Below are positions 32,647-44,863 of a stretch of 64,000 bases of DNA, one piece after another. Below the pieces are notes generated by a model that was given only the letters and a program-made list of their open reading frames with translations, did no database searches and was not told where the DNA came from. Made by a program: the position numbers and the translations under genes. The first letter of the stretch is position 1. Each line of letters begins with the position of its first letter. This DNA is from Anthostomella pinea (taxonomy: Eukaryota > Ascomycota > Sordariomycetes > Xylariales > Xylariaceae), in assembly GCA_963556695.1 (NCBI GenBank), contig CAUWAG010000019.1, positions 682,001 through 746,000 on the forward strand, given 5' to 3'.

Positions 32647-35250
32647 TCACAGAAAACTCTGCGAGTTGTAATTGTTCGACCGACTCGGCGGCTCGTACCA
32701 GTTCTGGTACGGATGGTTCGGCAGGCTAAAGTCGGCAAAGCTGAGCGGGTTGACGCGCATCGGCCGAGGTGCCGCCAACGGCTGCTGCTGCTGTACACCG
32801 GGCTGCGGCTGCTGCGCCATGGCAGACGGCATGACCTGCTGGGGCGGCGTGGTCGTCTGCGTGGTCTGCATGGCGTGCGCCATGGACATGCGGTCGATCT
32901 GCTGCTTGCCCATGCCCATCGCGTTCATCACCCCCATGCCGGGCGTGGCAGCGCCTGCAGCTACAGGTACGCCACCGGGGCCGGGGCCGCCGAGCATCTG
33001 CGCCGTGAGACCCGTTGTCGTCGCCATTTCCCCCCAGCCCCAGATCTTCTTGAGGCTCTTGACCACGCCGGCCAGCTTCCAGCCCGTCTCGCGGTCGATG
33101 CGCTCGAGGGTCCTGACCACCTCCTGCTGCTCGGCGTAGTCGGTTAGTATCTCGGCCACTATGGCCAGTGAGCGGATCGAGACGGATGCCACGCCGCGGT
33201 CCTCGGTATGCGCGACGATGCCGCAGACCTGGTGCGCGTGGTACTGTTGGGTTGAACGCGATTCGTGGGAATCCTTCGCAGACGTCGGGTTCACTTGCGC
33301 CAGTATGCATTCCGCCGTGTGGTAGTACAGCCTACCGACGATGGCGGCGCGTTTGATAAGCCTTCATCATGTTAGTACACCCATTTCACCGCTGGTGGTG
33401 GGTTTCGTTGAAGAGGACAGGACATACCACACGTTAGGGAAGAGCGACTTGTTAGGCCCCGTCTGCTGTGTCGGATGCAGGTACCCGTACGGGTGCATCG
33501 GCCTCGGACAGGCAGTGTTCCACTCATCACACAAGCTCTTGAGGCGTTTCCACTCGTCATTCCTCGCGTTATGGCGCATCTCCTCGTCGTGCGGCCTCGC
33601 CTCCTGGAACTTAGGCACGCTAAAGCGGAAGTTGGCAATTTTGGCCACGATGTAGAAGATGCGGTGCACCCAGATCTCCTCGCTGCCCGTCTCCTTGTCC
33701 GTGGTGAAGTCCATGTCCACCCCCCACGTGTCCGGGTCCCAGGCCGTCTGCCAGTTGAAGGCGAGGCACGACAGCAGCTCCATACCCACGTTCAGCCAGA
33801 AACACGCGGCACCGAGCCCCTTGCTCCTGGCGTTCCATCCGCACTCGCGGATCAGGGCCCGCGCGCCGGCGATGTGGCTCATGCGCTGCGTCGGCTTCTC
33901 ACTCATAATCTCATACACGTTGAGGACAACAGCGGTAGCAGCACACTCATCTGTGTTCCGCTCCGGGTTCTGCAGGTTGCGCAATAGTTGCGTCGTTGCC
34001 GTATCGTAGTAGAAGAGCGCCTTGTCATCACTGTACTGCTGCGTGAGAGTCAGATGCTTGACGCCACAGGCCAGAAGTGCGTTCAGCAGCATAGGGCACT
34101 TGAGCGCGTGGTAGGGCATCAAGCGCGAGAAGTGCTTCTCTTTGTCGAGACTATCCATCCAGACGCCCACCTCGGTGACAAATACATGCATGAAGCGTAG
34201 CTCCTCGGGCGAGTTGAGATAGTCACGTTCTCCTGTCTTGTCGTTTGGCGGTGTCATCATCCCCGTCTCGTTACCTGTGCCTGTGTTGTTACCCCCTGGA
34301 CCGCACCGGATGGTCGACGGCGGTCCAACGCCGGTCAAGCCATTCACAGAGGCAGCCGTTGATACGTTGCTGGTTTTATACCCATGGTGCGAAGATTCGC
34401 GACTGCTCACGTCCTTCATCGGTGCAAAGGGATCCGAAAGCAGGCTCGCGTACCCGCCGGAACTCGACGACCCCAGAGGCGCCATAAACGAGGCGGCGCT
34501 GCTCTTTCGAGAATGTATTTGCGCATCGGCGGCAAGTTCTGGGTGTGTCTGGCTCCGGTCACTATAGTAGACGGATTGCGGCGTCTGTATCATGGCCGGT
34601 GACCTATCGTCAACTGCGGGCTGCTGTTCGGCGCGTTCGATAGCCTGGGATTGTCGGCGCAGAGTAGCTTCGAGATGCGATTCCTGTGGCGGCGTGACGG
34701 CCTGAGTATCAAACTTCGCATACCGCCCTAGACCCCCTCGGTACTCGGAGGCGATTAGCCGCGACTCATCTTGGAACTGCACTGTGCAAAATGTCAGCTG
34801 TAACTCAGAGTGAGTACAACTGGCTCTTGTAAACCCACCTGCCCACTCGACTGTTGGTGGCATGTATGGCGGCTCCTTGCAAGTCATGTCGATGAAGTTC
34901 AACCGCACGCCCCTCTTGCACTCTCTATGGCTCTTCTGGCAGTTCTTACAGTCCGGCAGGCCCTCGTCGCACTTCAGATGCCTCTCCCGGCACGTCAAGC
35001 ACCCCGTGCGAACTCTCCTACTCTTGGCGGGGACGGCATCCGAGGCCGTCATATCGGCGGCCTTGGTAGGTCTGTCCGAGCCGTCCTTCTTTGAGTGGGC
35101 TGGAGCCGGGTCAAATAGCTTCTGCCGTTTCGGGTGCGGGAGTTGGAACTCTGCAGTCCCAAAGCCGCTGTCGACGGTGTACGGCGAAGATGGCTGCTCC
35201 GCATAATGGTGCGTCGAAGGCGCGGTCGCGCCGAGTCCGTAGGCCGACAC
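32647..35250 (-). CDS. Zn(II)2Cys6 fungal transcription factor
   Basis: Three exons, 34839-35250, 33428-34781 and 32647-33361, sum to 2481 nt and 826 aa. The Zn2Cys6 cluster has cysteines at residues 84, 87, 94, 101, 104 and 111 (CX2CX6CX6CX2CX6C), followed by RGVRLNFIDM. Residues after about 340 form a fungal-specific transcription-factor domain (Fungal_trans_2 type) with MHVFVTEVGVWMDSLDKEKH, MLLNALLACGVKHLT and MSHIAGARALIRECGW. The C-terminus is Gly/Gln/Pro-rich with NPLSFADFSLPNHPYQNWYE. Intron 1 (34782-34838) is 57 bp and stop-free, so retention would add 19 residues right after the DNA-binding region. Intron 2 (33362-33427) has GTATGT, an ACTAAC branch site and AAG. The target genes are unknown. 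The 4.2-kb gene-free upstream region suggests complex control. Confidence 0.88.
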
Positions 35251-38200
35251 GAGGACGTTCGGCGGGGCGTACGCCGCCAGGGTTACGGTAGAGTTGCCCC
35301 CCGAGAAGACGGTTGAGACTCGAAGCCGGGGCGGGACAGAAAGAGGCTGGAGAAAATCGGCTCAGCGAATTGCCCCTGTGTAGCTCCCCGGACCGGGGAA
35401 AGCGGTTGACGGAACGGCTGGTCCAATATCGACCAGCATGGACGGACGGGAAGCTGCTGCTGCCGTGCTGCTGCCGTGCTGCTGCCAACGATGAGTATGT
35501 GGTAGTTTCGGCTGCCACCAACTCGAGATGTTTGCTCGTTTGCCCGGAATTGAACGGTCACGCGGTCAAGCACAGGTGAGAGGGAAGATCTGTCGAAGGC
35601 ACACGGGAACATGACAGCACAACGGTGAGTGGGGGAGCTGGATGTCTTGAAAGCTGTTCTCCCCGGACCGTGGTAGTAGACGATGTGATCCAGGTACAGA
35701 AAGCTTGAGAGCGCACCAGAACGTCTTGGATGCTGAATCAGGGAGAGCCAGCTGATTGGAAGCTCTGAGCTAGGCCAGCTGTGGCGTGCCGTTACGCGCG
35801 ACAGTCCGAGATAAAATTTGGGCCCGGAGAGATGGATATGTCGTCAAACGATCGATCAGGCAAGGGGAACCGCATATAGCCAGGCTCGAGATGTCTGGCA
35901 GTGTGTGCCCTCAGCAAGCCGGAACGATCTACAGAACTGCCGCAGATCAGGGGGCGATCAGGGGGGCGGCCGAGAACTGAATGCTTCCATGTCAGGTGTG
36001 TCGACAATGACGGGTATGACGATGAGCTCTAGCTCTGGGCGAGGAGCTGTCGAGATAGTCTCTGCTAGCGTCGACAAGACAAGGAAGTGGTAACAAATAG
36101 CAAATAGCAAATATAATATCGGTTGGTGGCGCTCGCTAGGCAGTCCAACAGTCCAACAGTCCAATCGTTGCCAACGTCCAGCGCCGCTTCTTTAGCACTG
36201 CTGAAAGGAAAAGGAACCTTGGAATGCATTCGGGGTTTACCTGCATGTACCTACTTACCCAGGCCAGGCTGGTCAGGTCGGTGATGCAAACGAAACACCC
36301 GTGACAGATGATCAACCGGGCCGTGACATGGAAGCATGGGGAGATGGGGGAAGGAAGCGCGAGTCGTGACTCGTTCATGCAAGTTCTAGACTGCCCTGGT
36401 AGTCATGGCATCGCTAGCAAACAACGTCTTGCAGATATTACTAGCAGTCGTGACTTGTAAGCTAACCTTTGCCGGGGTAGCGTGCGGGCCGTTTCTGCCC
36501 ATCATCAAATAACCTAGCATAGACTCTCGGAACGCCTCTCCTCTTTTCCTCTTCTCCTTTTCTTTCTTCTCCTCGCAGTCTTTTCCTTTTCTCATCTTTG
36601 CGGCACTGCAGACGCCCACATTAATGGCGTTGGAGCCCTGACGAGTGAGCTTTGGCCTTTGGGGCGACCCCTGTCTTCTTCAGCCTTTGCTCCTCATTCT
36701 GGTGCCCCCCTGCCCCCACCTTCATCCAACACCCGGGGAATCGTCTGTTCGTTGGTCCACCCGGAAAACTCACAACTTGCAACGAGGGCCAGGCAGCATC
36801 AAATCTCTCCTGTCAGAGATGTGCTTCGGCTTGACTTGCTCCACGCAGCCCTGAGGCCCTGAGGCGGTGCCTAGATTTCAGAAAGACCCAAGCAGCTGAA
36901 GTCGGGTGTGTTGTAGTTGCATTCGCCCTGCCAAGCTTCTGCGAAGCTACACCAGCGTCGTCTTCGACTCTTCGGACGAGGGTTGCTATCAGTATGGTAA
37001 TAGTACCCGACAACATGTGAAGATGAAGATGCAAACGCCATGTTTTGTTTCAGATTGACCATGGTTGTGACAATGATATGACAAGACAAGACAAGACAAG
37101 AAGTGAGTACTTCCATGTCTTTTGCATCTCAAGATTGGAGGTTGAGGTTGTGGATGTGGAGCTTGGCACTGTTTGATCGACTGTCACCGTTGTTACCTTA
37201 CCTACAACCCCAGATCAACGCTCACAACTGCAACGCGGTTGAGGCATGTCACCTCCACCGTCTTGGTGTTTCCCGGTCGGCAACGGTAATGTATTGAGCG
37301 AATTGGATGAAGATGGACAAGACACAACATCTGCCGTCATGGTTGGAACTGGAAGCTCAGCTGTATCCATGCCAGGACGGCACACCTCCGTCACGACGCC
37401 GTGTTCTACGTTTCATCCTATTTGATTGGAAACAACATCTCGCTCTTTGATTATGGGACTTGGTGGCTGTGCGGAAATAGATAGACCCGGAATACTCTCG
37501 GTCTTCCGGTCAGAGGACTCTGGGGAAAGAGTCATGCATGAGCCGGCTTCGTGGCGAGCCGAGCGGCCAAGCCTCCGTCCACGACAGACAGCCTCGACAG
37601 GGCATGGATGGAACGACAAGGTGCAGTCGATAGATTGACCCGATTCTTGACCCGATTCCCAGGGCAAGCAATCTGGCAATCTGCATATCTCAAGCCACCA
37701 AGATGAGCTTGCCCGCAACACTTCCGAAAGAGGCGCCGATTATTTCACCTCTGATTCCAATTGGTGCTCCTCTTGTGTCTTCCTTGTGGGGGACCCGGCC
37801 ACGGTGACCACGGCTACCTGATGCATCTTGTAGATCGTCCGTCTTTTTCTCCGAGCCTCGAGATCTGGTCCGCACCCGTTCAGCCCGTGTCAATGTTTGC
37901 TCCCGTCCGCCTGACACGACAAGTCGACAGCATCCTTCTTCTGCACCACGACTTATCTTGTTACACCAATACTTGCTGATTTTGAGTTGCGTCACCTCGA
38001 CCACTCGGCTCATAGACCACGATGGTCTCACGATAGTAGGGGCTGCCTATGTAGCGCCGGAGCCATGTCCTTGGAGATAGACGGTGTTGGCAAAAGCTCA
38101 TGACTGTTCAGTGTTGGTATCGGGACTTTTGTCGACCCCATGGCCGCGATGCAACACTTCAGTCACCCGACCTTTCGTCGGTTATCTACCTAGACCATGA

Positions 38201-39525
38201 AGCGTGTCACCTGGCCAGAGAACCGGACTGCGGCAACCTGCCTGAATCTTGCATATGGTGCCACCATGCCACCGCTGAGTTCACGAGCGACAAGGATTCA
38301 CTCGTTATCAGGCGAGGGGTAATCGATAACCTTGCATCATGCTATCGAGGCAGGCAGCCGTCATGGTTGCTGGTGAAGAAACCGACTGGAGTGCCGTCCT
38401 TACTCCAGAACTGGAGAGCAGTTCTTCCGGACGTCGTATATGTGGCCGTGAGGTCACGACAGTCCAGACTGAGGAGCCATAGTGGAAGCGACTCGACGAC
38501 AATCGCTATTGACAACACCGGCAACCTGTCCAAGGTTTCGTCTACGACCTCGTAGACTAGGCCAACGGAACCGCGCGAGCGACGACAAGTCACAACAGAC
38601 GATTCGGTAGAACAAGGCATATTCCAAGCACGCCGTTATGATGCAGTTTCCAACCCCCTGAGAGTTTTGCCCTCGAGGCAACGGGGTCAATGCAGTCAGT
38701 AAGCAAACCCGAAATTACTACCTCTTCATGTTCTCCTGAGCCCTCGGCGGTATGTGGTGCAGATTCGCAGTCCAGTGCACGAGAAGCCATCTTTTGGATG
38801 GCGATGTCTTCCTGACGAGTTTGACCCGGGCGGTATTCATTTATCTGTCATGTGTTCCGCCCTGATCTCCATGAGAAAAATGGTTGGGCGGAGTTTTAAC
38901 TGGGTGTAAGCCATGTCTAGTAGCCGGCATTGAAGGCATAATTCACTGGTCCTTGCGAAGGCGTCGGGGAGGTGTCACGGAGGATGTCGTTGCTAGCCTC
39001 CAAAACGGCGATACGATGGTCGATGCTCTCGAGGGTCCTCTAGTACATAACCTGCCTATGAATTGTGCGTAAGGTACGTCTCAACTGAAGAGTCAAGCCA
39101 GGTGTCAATCTGAGTATGAAATTGTTTGCCTCCCAGACTGGACTACCAGATGCCTTATGATTTACCCAGCAGAAGGAAGCGAATGCACCACGACACGAGC
39201 TGGCGTTGAGATGTGACAGAGAATAATGTTCCCATGCATAAGGCCAGCAACAGCAAATACTCCGATTTGCCCTCGACTCGCTAAGGTTAAAAGGTCCCCC
39301 ACCATTAATGGAACACCGAGAACACCAACATCGATCAACAGTTGAGGAAGGCAACTTTAGACGACTTTCAACGACTTCATCCTTCTAGAGTGTCGCATGC
39401 AACCGTACACGAACGACAGTGCCGTGGCCTGTAAGTAGGACCGAGCAACCATCGAAAAGGCACAACCCCATGGGTGGACATAGATGAGGGGACATCTCTC
39501 CCACCCACAAGCAGCGCAGCACAAC
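35251..39525. other. Gene-free stretch of about 4.3 kb
   Basis: Upstream of both the Zn2Cys6 gene (leftwards) and ASA1 (rightwards). It holds small simple repeats: CAGTCCAA copies near 36141, ACAAG copies near 37081 and CAAATAG copies near 36096. The longest ORF (38100-38555) is not protein-like. It may hold long promoters, UTRs or non-coding transcripts, but nothing in it can be assigned. Confidence 0.5.
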
Positions 39526-41184
39526 ATGTCTCAACAGCCGACCGCGCAACCAAAGTCGGTCCTTCGGGGCCATCGCGCCCAGGTGCACACAACGGCCTTC
39601 GTCAGGCGTAACCAGCGCCTCGCATCGGGCGACGCAGACGGCTTTGTCGTGCTCTGGGACCTGACCATCATGCGTCCGCGCGCCGTCTGGCGCGCTCACA
39701 CGAATGCCATACTGGGTATATCCGACTGGGGTGACGACAAGCTCATCACGTAGGTCGAGTCTCTCCCCCACCTCATCCCCCATCTCGTGTCACTGGTCCC
39801 ACTGTCACATGTATATCGTGTTTGCAAGAACTACGGTATGCCTTCGCTAGACAAGCAGGACAAATGCTGAGATATCACTGCCCTCCCCAGAGAAGGCCGA
39901 GACAACCGCCTCATAGTGTGGAAGATCACCGCCGAGGACGAGGCCGCGCTCAGCATCGCGCTGCCGCTTGACGAGGCTGCGCCTGAGCGTCCGCAGCCGT
40001 GGGTCGTGCATATTCTCGAGATCAACACCATGAACTTCTGTTCCTTTGCATCATGCGCCGCGCGGTCCGATGTCGCGTCTGAAGAGGAGCTGCTAGTCGC
40101 CGTGCCCAACACGTTGGCATCAGAAGCAGTGAGTCCATCCATCTACTTACTAGCGACCACATCATCATACTCTCAGCTAGGTAGTCTCCTTAGTAGGTAC
40201 AATACTGACGTCAAGCCTACCTAGGTCGACATCTACCAGCTCCCGAGCCAGAAACGGCAGCACACCGTGCACCTCGGCAGCAAAGCGGAGCAGAAAGGCA
40301 TGGTCATGGCGCTGCGTCTGTTCTGGCACCACCACGGATCGCTGGTCCTGGTCGCCGGCTACGAGAACGGGCTCGCGATAGTGGCGCAGCGGCGGTGCGG
40401 CGGCTCGTGGGACGTCGTCTACAAGACGCAGGCGCACAGCCAGCCGGTTATCTCGCTCGACGTGGCGCCGGGTAGGGAGTACTTCCTGACGTCTAGCGCC
40501 GACGCCGTGATCGCGAAGCATCCCATTCCCAACGCTGGCGCGCCCGAAGTGTCCGTCACGACGACGGAAACCAGGACTACAGAGAAGACGGCAGGGATGG
40601 GACAGGAGAGCGGCGCTGATCCCTCACTCCTGTCTGCGGGCTTTGGTTCTTCGTCTACACCTACATCCGAATCTTATGTATCGGCATCCGCATCCGGAAC
40701 CAGACCACCCAAGAAAACCGTCCTACCGGTCGAGACGCAGCCGCTCAAGACGGTCAACACCAAGCACGCCGGGCAGCAGGACCTGCGGATCCGGTCCGAC
40801 GGCAAGATCTTCGCGACGGCGGGCTGGGACTCCAAGGTGCGCGTCTACTCGGCCAAGACCATGGCCGAGCTGGCGGTGCTGAAGTGGCATGATGTCGGGT
40901 GCTACGCCGTCGCGTTTGCTGCGCTGGAGGATGCGAACAACACGACGGCGTGCGGAAAGGCGGAGGAATATCAGAATGCCGAAGGACGGGGGGAGAGTGA
41001 GGAGGGCTCAGCTGCTGTTGCTACTACTACTGCGTCGAAGGGCAAGGAGACGGCGATGACAGCCATGTCTAATAAGCTGGGCGACCTCAGCGTCAAGGAC
41101 AGGCGCATCAAGCTGGCCAAGGAAGCGCATTGGCTAGCGGCGGGAAGTAAAGATGGCAAGATCAGTCTCTGGGATGTATATTAG
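39526..41184 (+). CDS. ASA1: WD-repeat ASTRA-complex protein Asa1
   Basis: Three exons, 39526-39749, 39891-40128 and 40225-41184, sum to 1422 nt and 473 aa. The start [20 protein letters not shown] is preferred; an in-frame ATG at 39484 adds 14 aa. WD/GH units are visible: [15 protein letters not shown]...[25 protein letters not shown]...[46 protein letters not shown] and a last [16 protein letters not shown]. This order and the N-terminal LRGH...LASGDADG match the Asa1/GNB1L family, a beta-propeller subunit of the ASTRA (Tra1-Tel2) PIKK-maturation assembly. A low-complexity insert (about residues 270-330) lies between propeller blades. A pogo-like element inserted 54 bp after the stop. Confidence 0.85.
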
Positions 41185-41238
41185 TCCAAGTCTACGATCC
41201 CTATCTACCATGAGCCTCTGGGTATCTTGGTTAGGTTA

Positions 41239-41300
41239 CCACCCCCCCTACATCTCGGACACCCCCACATCTCGTACAGCAAAACCCCACCACCACCACC
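41239..41300 (+). repeat. Left terminal inverted repeat of second pogo-like element
   Basis: CCACCCCCCCTACATCTCGG followed by ACACCCCCACATCTCGTACA, then GCAAAACCCC and a CCA/ACC run. The word ACATCTCG occurs twice within each end. It matches the reverse complement of 43395-43457. Confidence 0.9.
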
Positions 41301-41540
41301 TAAACCCTATATGTTCACTTATACGCTTTCAGCCCGATATTGAAGCTATTCAGAATGTATTTAGTGCTCTAGGTAGCCCTGATCTTAAGGTTTAATCTAA
41401 TGTAGAATTTATCCCGTGCGGCCTACGTGATTGGCTGTCTATTACCCCGCGTTTCCTATCCCGAATAGAGATTTTTAGGTGCTGGAGCCTCGTCTGATGC
41501 CTTGTTTTGTACGCACCGCAGCATCGTATAGCCGCCTAGA

Positions 41541-43305
41541 ATGCCTCCCAAACCGTATATGGAGGATCAGATGGCGAATGCCATCTTAGATATCACGGAT
41601 GAAGGCCTCTCGCTGCAAAAAAGCGCTCAAAAACACGGCGACCCTGTTACAATGCTCTCTGACCGACTAATGACAAGCCCTCAAAAGGCGAAGGTCATAT
41701 ACATCAATAGAGACTCTACCCTGCTCAAGAAAGCACTATAATTAACTGGATTTTGTGTCAGGAGAAGCTAGGACTAGCCCTTTTGTACTCCCTGGTGCGT
41801 GAGATCATCGTAAAGGTGTTGAAAAAGAACGGAGATTCAGGCCCCCTTGGAAACCACTTTATAACCGGCTTCAAGCGCTGCAACCCCCAAATAAAGACCA
41901 AAGTTGGCAAAAGGATGGAATCAGCACGCTTTAAGGGCTTCATGCTAAAGGCAGTTAACTAGTTCTTTGAAATCCTAGAGGATTACGGCTGGGTCAAGCC
42001 AGAAAACACGTATAATATCGATAAGGACGGCATCATGGCGGGTTTTGGTAACTATAACTAACCCTTTAAATCTGTAGAAATTCCAATTAACTTTATAGGC
42101 ATCAATTTTTTGGTTTTAGGTAGTTCTGTTACTAAGAAGGCCTTCTTAAAAAGCCCTCAAAGTTGTAGCTAGACCTCCTTTATCAAAGCCATCTTTACAA
42201 CTAGAAAAATCCTCAAACCAGGTATTATCTTCAAGGGGAAGGACCTCCAGGCCTAGTGGTTCATCAAAGAGTTTCGAAAGACCGCTGATTGGCATTATAT
42301 ATGCTCAAAAAACGGCTGGACTTCGAATAACATAGCCTGTCAGTGGCTAGAAGATGTCTTCATCCCGCAAGTAGACAAGAGTAATGAAAAGATCAGGCTG
42401 AGCCTATTTTTTAATACTAGATGGCCATGGTAGCCATACCTCCGTACATATATAATTTTTCTTATTTTATATAGATTTCCTTTATTTCTTTCTTAATTAA
42501 TAAGGGCTAACAAGTATTGTGTGGACGAATTCCTAACCATCTGTTATTTTGCCAACATATTGCTCTGTTTCTTCCCTGCGCATACTAGTCACGGCATGCA
42601 ACCCCTAGATAACGGGCCCTATAACGTCCTGAAGGCTCACTACCAGAAATTCCTTTCTCAGCTAAATTCTCTGACGGATGCCTCACCTGTTGACAAGATC
42701 AACTTTATTTGGTGCTATAGCCAGGCCAGAACTGCTGCTTTTACTAAGGCAAATATCCTCTCTGGTTTCAGAATGACTGGATGTTATTTTATCAGCCATA
42801 GGAAGTGCTTAGCGCACCCAGAAATCCGGAAGAGAAGCAGAAGACCCCTGAGCCTGAGACCCCTGGAAGCTCTGAACCAGAGGACCAACAGACCCCTAAT
42901 ATGAGCCGCCAGATCATGAATTTCGGCAAAAATAAGTCCCCTGGCACCCGGCTAAAATACAGGAAGATAGCCACTGCGTTCGAGGCTAAGGAAACCGACC
43001 TTGTTATCAAGGACAGGAAGATCAAGGCCCTAAAGGCTGAACTGGAGCGGTTACGGCCAAAAAAGCGGCAGAAGATCACTAATCCTAACAAGAAGTTTAG
43101 AACAGTTATGGAGGTACTAAGTACGGGTGGTACCATCACCCCTTGTACCTCCGCGGATGTACCAGAAGTTGTGGTTGATGATGACAAGGAAGAAGAAGCA
43201 GAAGACGAAGACTCGGCTAAAGAGGCCGCTTCGGAGGCCATACAGGAACCTAGGCAGACCCGTTCGGGCCGATTCATTCGGGCGCCCACTAGATATTACA
43301 AATGA
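41541..43305 (+). pseudogene. Broken pogo-like transposase
   Basis: The N-terminal piece is MPPKPYMEDQMANAILDITD, with HTH-like text. The DDE-region traces are TYNIDKDGIMAGFG (first acidic site eroded), LDGHGSHTS at 42421-42447 (intact) and FFPAHTSHGMQPLDNGPYNV (third Asp present). The C-terminal piece is 42805-43305, Lys/Glu-rich and ending TRSGRFIRAPTRYYK. At least six stops and two frame changes separate them. Directly after GHGSHTS there is a GTACAT...CTAACAAG segment of about 64 bp, extremely AT-rich, that would splice to CVDEFLTICYFANI and restore the family alignment, so it looks like an intron. Confidence 0.8.
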
Positions 43306-43394
43306 TCAGCTTCATCGCTCTCGAATGATAATTTTGCTGGATTTCTCTGACCTGAATGACTTCTTTTACATGTGGGTGAATAAGGGGGTGTTTT

Positions 43395-43457
43395 GGTGGT
43401 GGTGGTGGGGTTTTGCTGTACGAGATGTGGGGGTGTACGAGATGTGGGGGGGGATGG
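43395..43457 (-). repeat. Right terminal inverted repeat of second pogo-like element
   Basis: Inverted copy of 41239-41300 with a few substitutions. The last bases ...GGGGATGG abut the TA at 43458. Confidence 0.9.
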
Positions 43458-43531
43458 TATCTATCTCTGTAGGAGGCTCACCCCTGAATGAGTCTCCAGA
43501 ACATAATACCTACCTTAAGGCGGCATGATGA

Positions 43532-44530
43532 TTATGCGCCCTGCGCTATAACCTCTGCACTCACATCCTCCTTCATAGACGGATCCAGCTCCACCTCAGC
43601 GGGTGGGATCACCATTCCATACTTATCATACGGAAAATCCGTCAAATCGAGATAGTAATCCGCCCACCCGTCATCATGGTTCCCAAGCTGATGCACATCG
43701 ACCTCCTCGCCCGCCTCGCCCATGCGCCCAGCCAAAATATCCTTGTCACGGCCCTCATACTCCTTCTTGAGCATCGGGTGCGGACACCAGGCGACCCGCA
43801 TCCCCGCCCGCCGTCCGGCCTCAACGCCCGGCACGCTGTCCTCGAACACCAGACACTCCTCGGGCGCGATGAGCGGCTCGCCTGGCGGTAGGCTGTCGTT
43901 GATGCTGTTGAGCGCCACGAGGTAGATGTCGGGCAGGGGCTTCCCGCGGCCAGGCGCTACTCGCGCGTCGTCGCCTAGCACGCGCCGGTGCGGGGGGAAG
44001 ACGGAGAGGAGCTCTTCCCAGGCGGCCGTCTTGACGGCGAACATCTGGGAGTTGCTGCTTGTCGCGAGCGCGAGATGTACTCTATGACCCCCTTTCTCGT
44101 CGTCCTTACCACCAGCCGCCTTCTCCCACCAGCGCGTCCTGCCCAGATCGCCCAGCAACCTCTCGACACCGGGCAGCGGCTTCGCCTGCGGGAAGTGCTG
44201 CACCTTCAGAGCGGAGAACTGGGCGAGGTAGTCGGCGTCAGAGATAGGCAGCTGCGCCCACTCGTGGAAGATGACCTCGGCGGCGGGCGCGGGACGGCCC
44301 TGGAGCTTCGCTTTGATGGACCACGGCAGGCTGGGCCGGCCGTACTTGGCGAGCACCGTGTTGGCGCAGGCGGTGTAGATGTCTTCGGTGTCGAGGAGGA
44401 GGCCGTCCATGTCGAAGAGGCATGCCCGGACGGGTGGGAAGCTGGAGGAGGGGACTGGCTGTCAGTCTGAGTCGTGGTCTGCTGGTCTTTCCGAGCTTGG
44501 GAGATGGACTTGCTCTGTCCGAGGTGCCAT
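43532..44530 (-). CDS. HAD-superfamily hydrolase (pseudouridine-5'-phosphatase / GS1-like)
   Basis: The body of the protein contains FDMDGLLLDTEDIY (HAD motif I), LALATSSNSQMF (motif II), KPLPDIYLVAL (motif III Lys) and LVFEDSVPGVEAGRRAGMRV (motif IV). Together with YGRPSLPWSIKAKLQGRPAP, this resembles HDHD1/PUDP and yeast YKL033W-A. The nucleophile Asp lies just before the first in-frame ATG (44410), so translation must begin further upstream, where a TGA (44462-44464) blocks the frame. A 51-bp intron (44459-44509) with a weak GTCCAT donor would link MAPRTEQ to PVPSSSFPPVRACLF and give 315 aa. A real upstream lesion is the alternative. Confidence 0.75.
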
Positions 44531-44863
44531 CGTGAGTGATAGACCCGTGATCCAGTCGTCCTCCACGTTTACCCTGCCGTGCCGTGTACGAAAGTCCTGT
44601 GATCAACGGGCTACCTTCGTGAACTAAATTTAGGGAGGGGTCTTTAGGACTCCGGAGGGGTCTTGGAGGGGTAGATCCAGGGGTAAGCCCAGTACCCCGC
44701 ATTTATATTCCAGGGTAGCACTGGCTAGAGCCTTAAGACGGTCGAACGGCGTTTGGGGTTTTTGGAGATTCGATCTCCCAAACCTCTGTCCTCGTTACCA
44801 ATCAAGCAGCCAGCCATCAGATTACAACTTGACCTAGATAGTTGGCGAACCTTCAGCAACACC

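Larger units (their letters stand above)
41239..43457 (+). mobile_element. Second pogo/Fot1-like transposon, decayed
   Basis: 2219 bp bounded by TA at 41237-41238 and 43458-43459, with inverted ends of about 62 bp. It carries a plus-strand transposase with many stops. The interior, especially 42000-42520, is AT-rich, and nonsense codons TAA/TAG dominate, as C-to-T decay would give. It sits between ASA1 and the HAD gene and disrupts neither coding sequence. Confidence 0.88.

Noticed and set aside
38100..38555. 151-codon plus-strand ORF in the 4.3-kb gap
   Set aside because: Composition is not protein-like and the opposite strand has similar-sized ORFs, so chance is likely.
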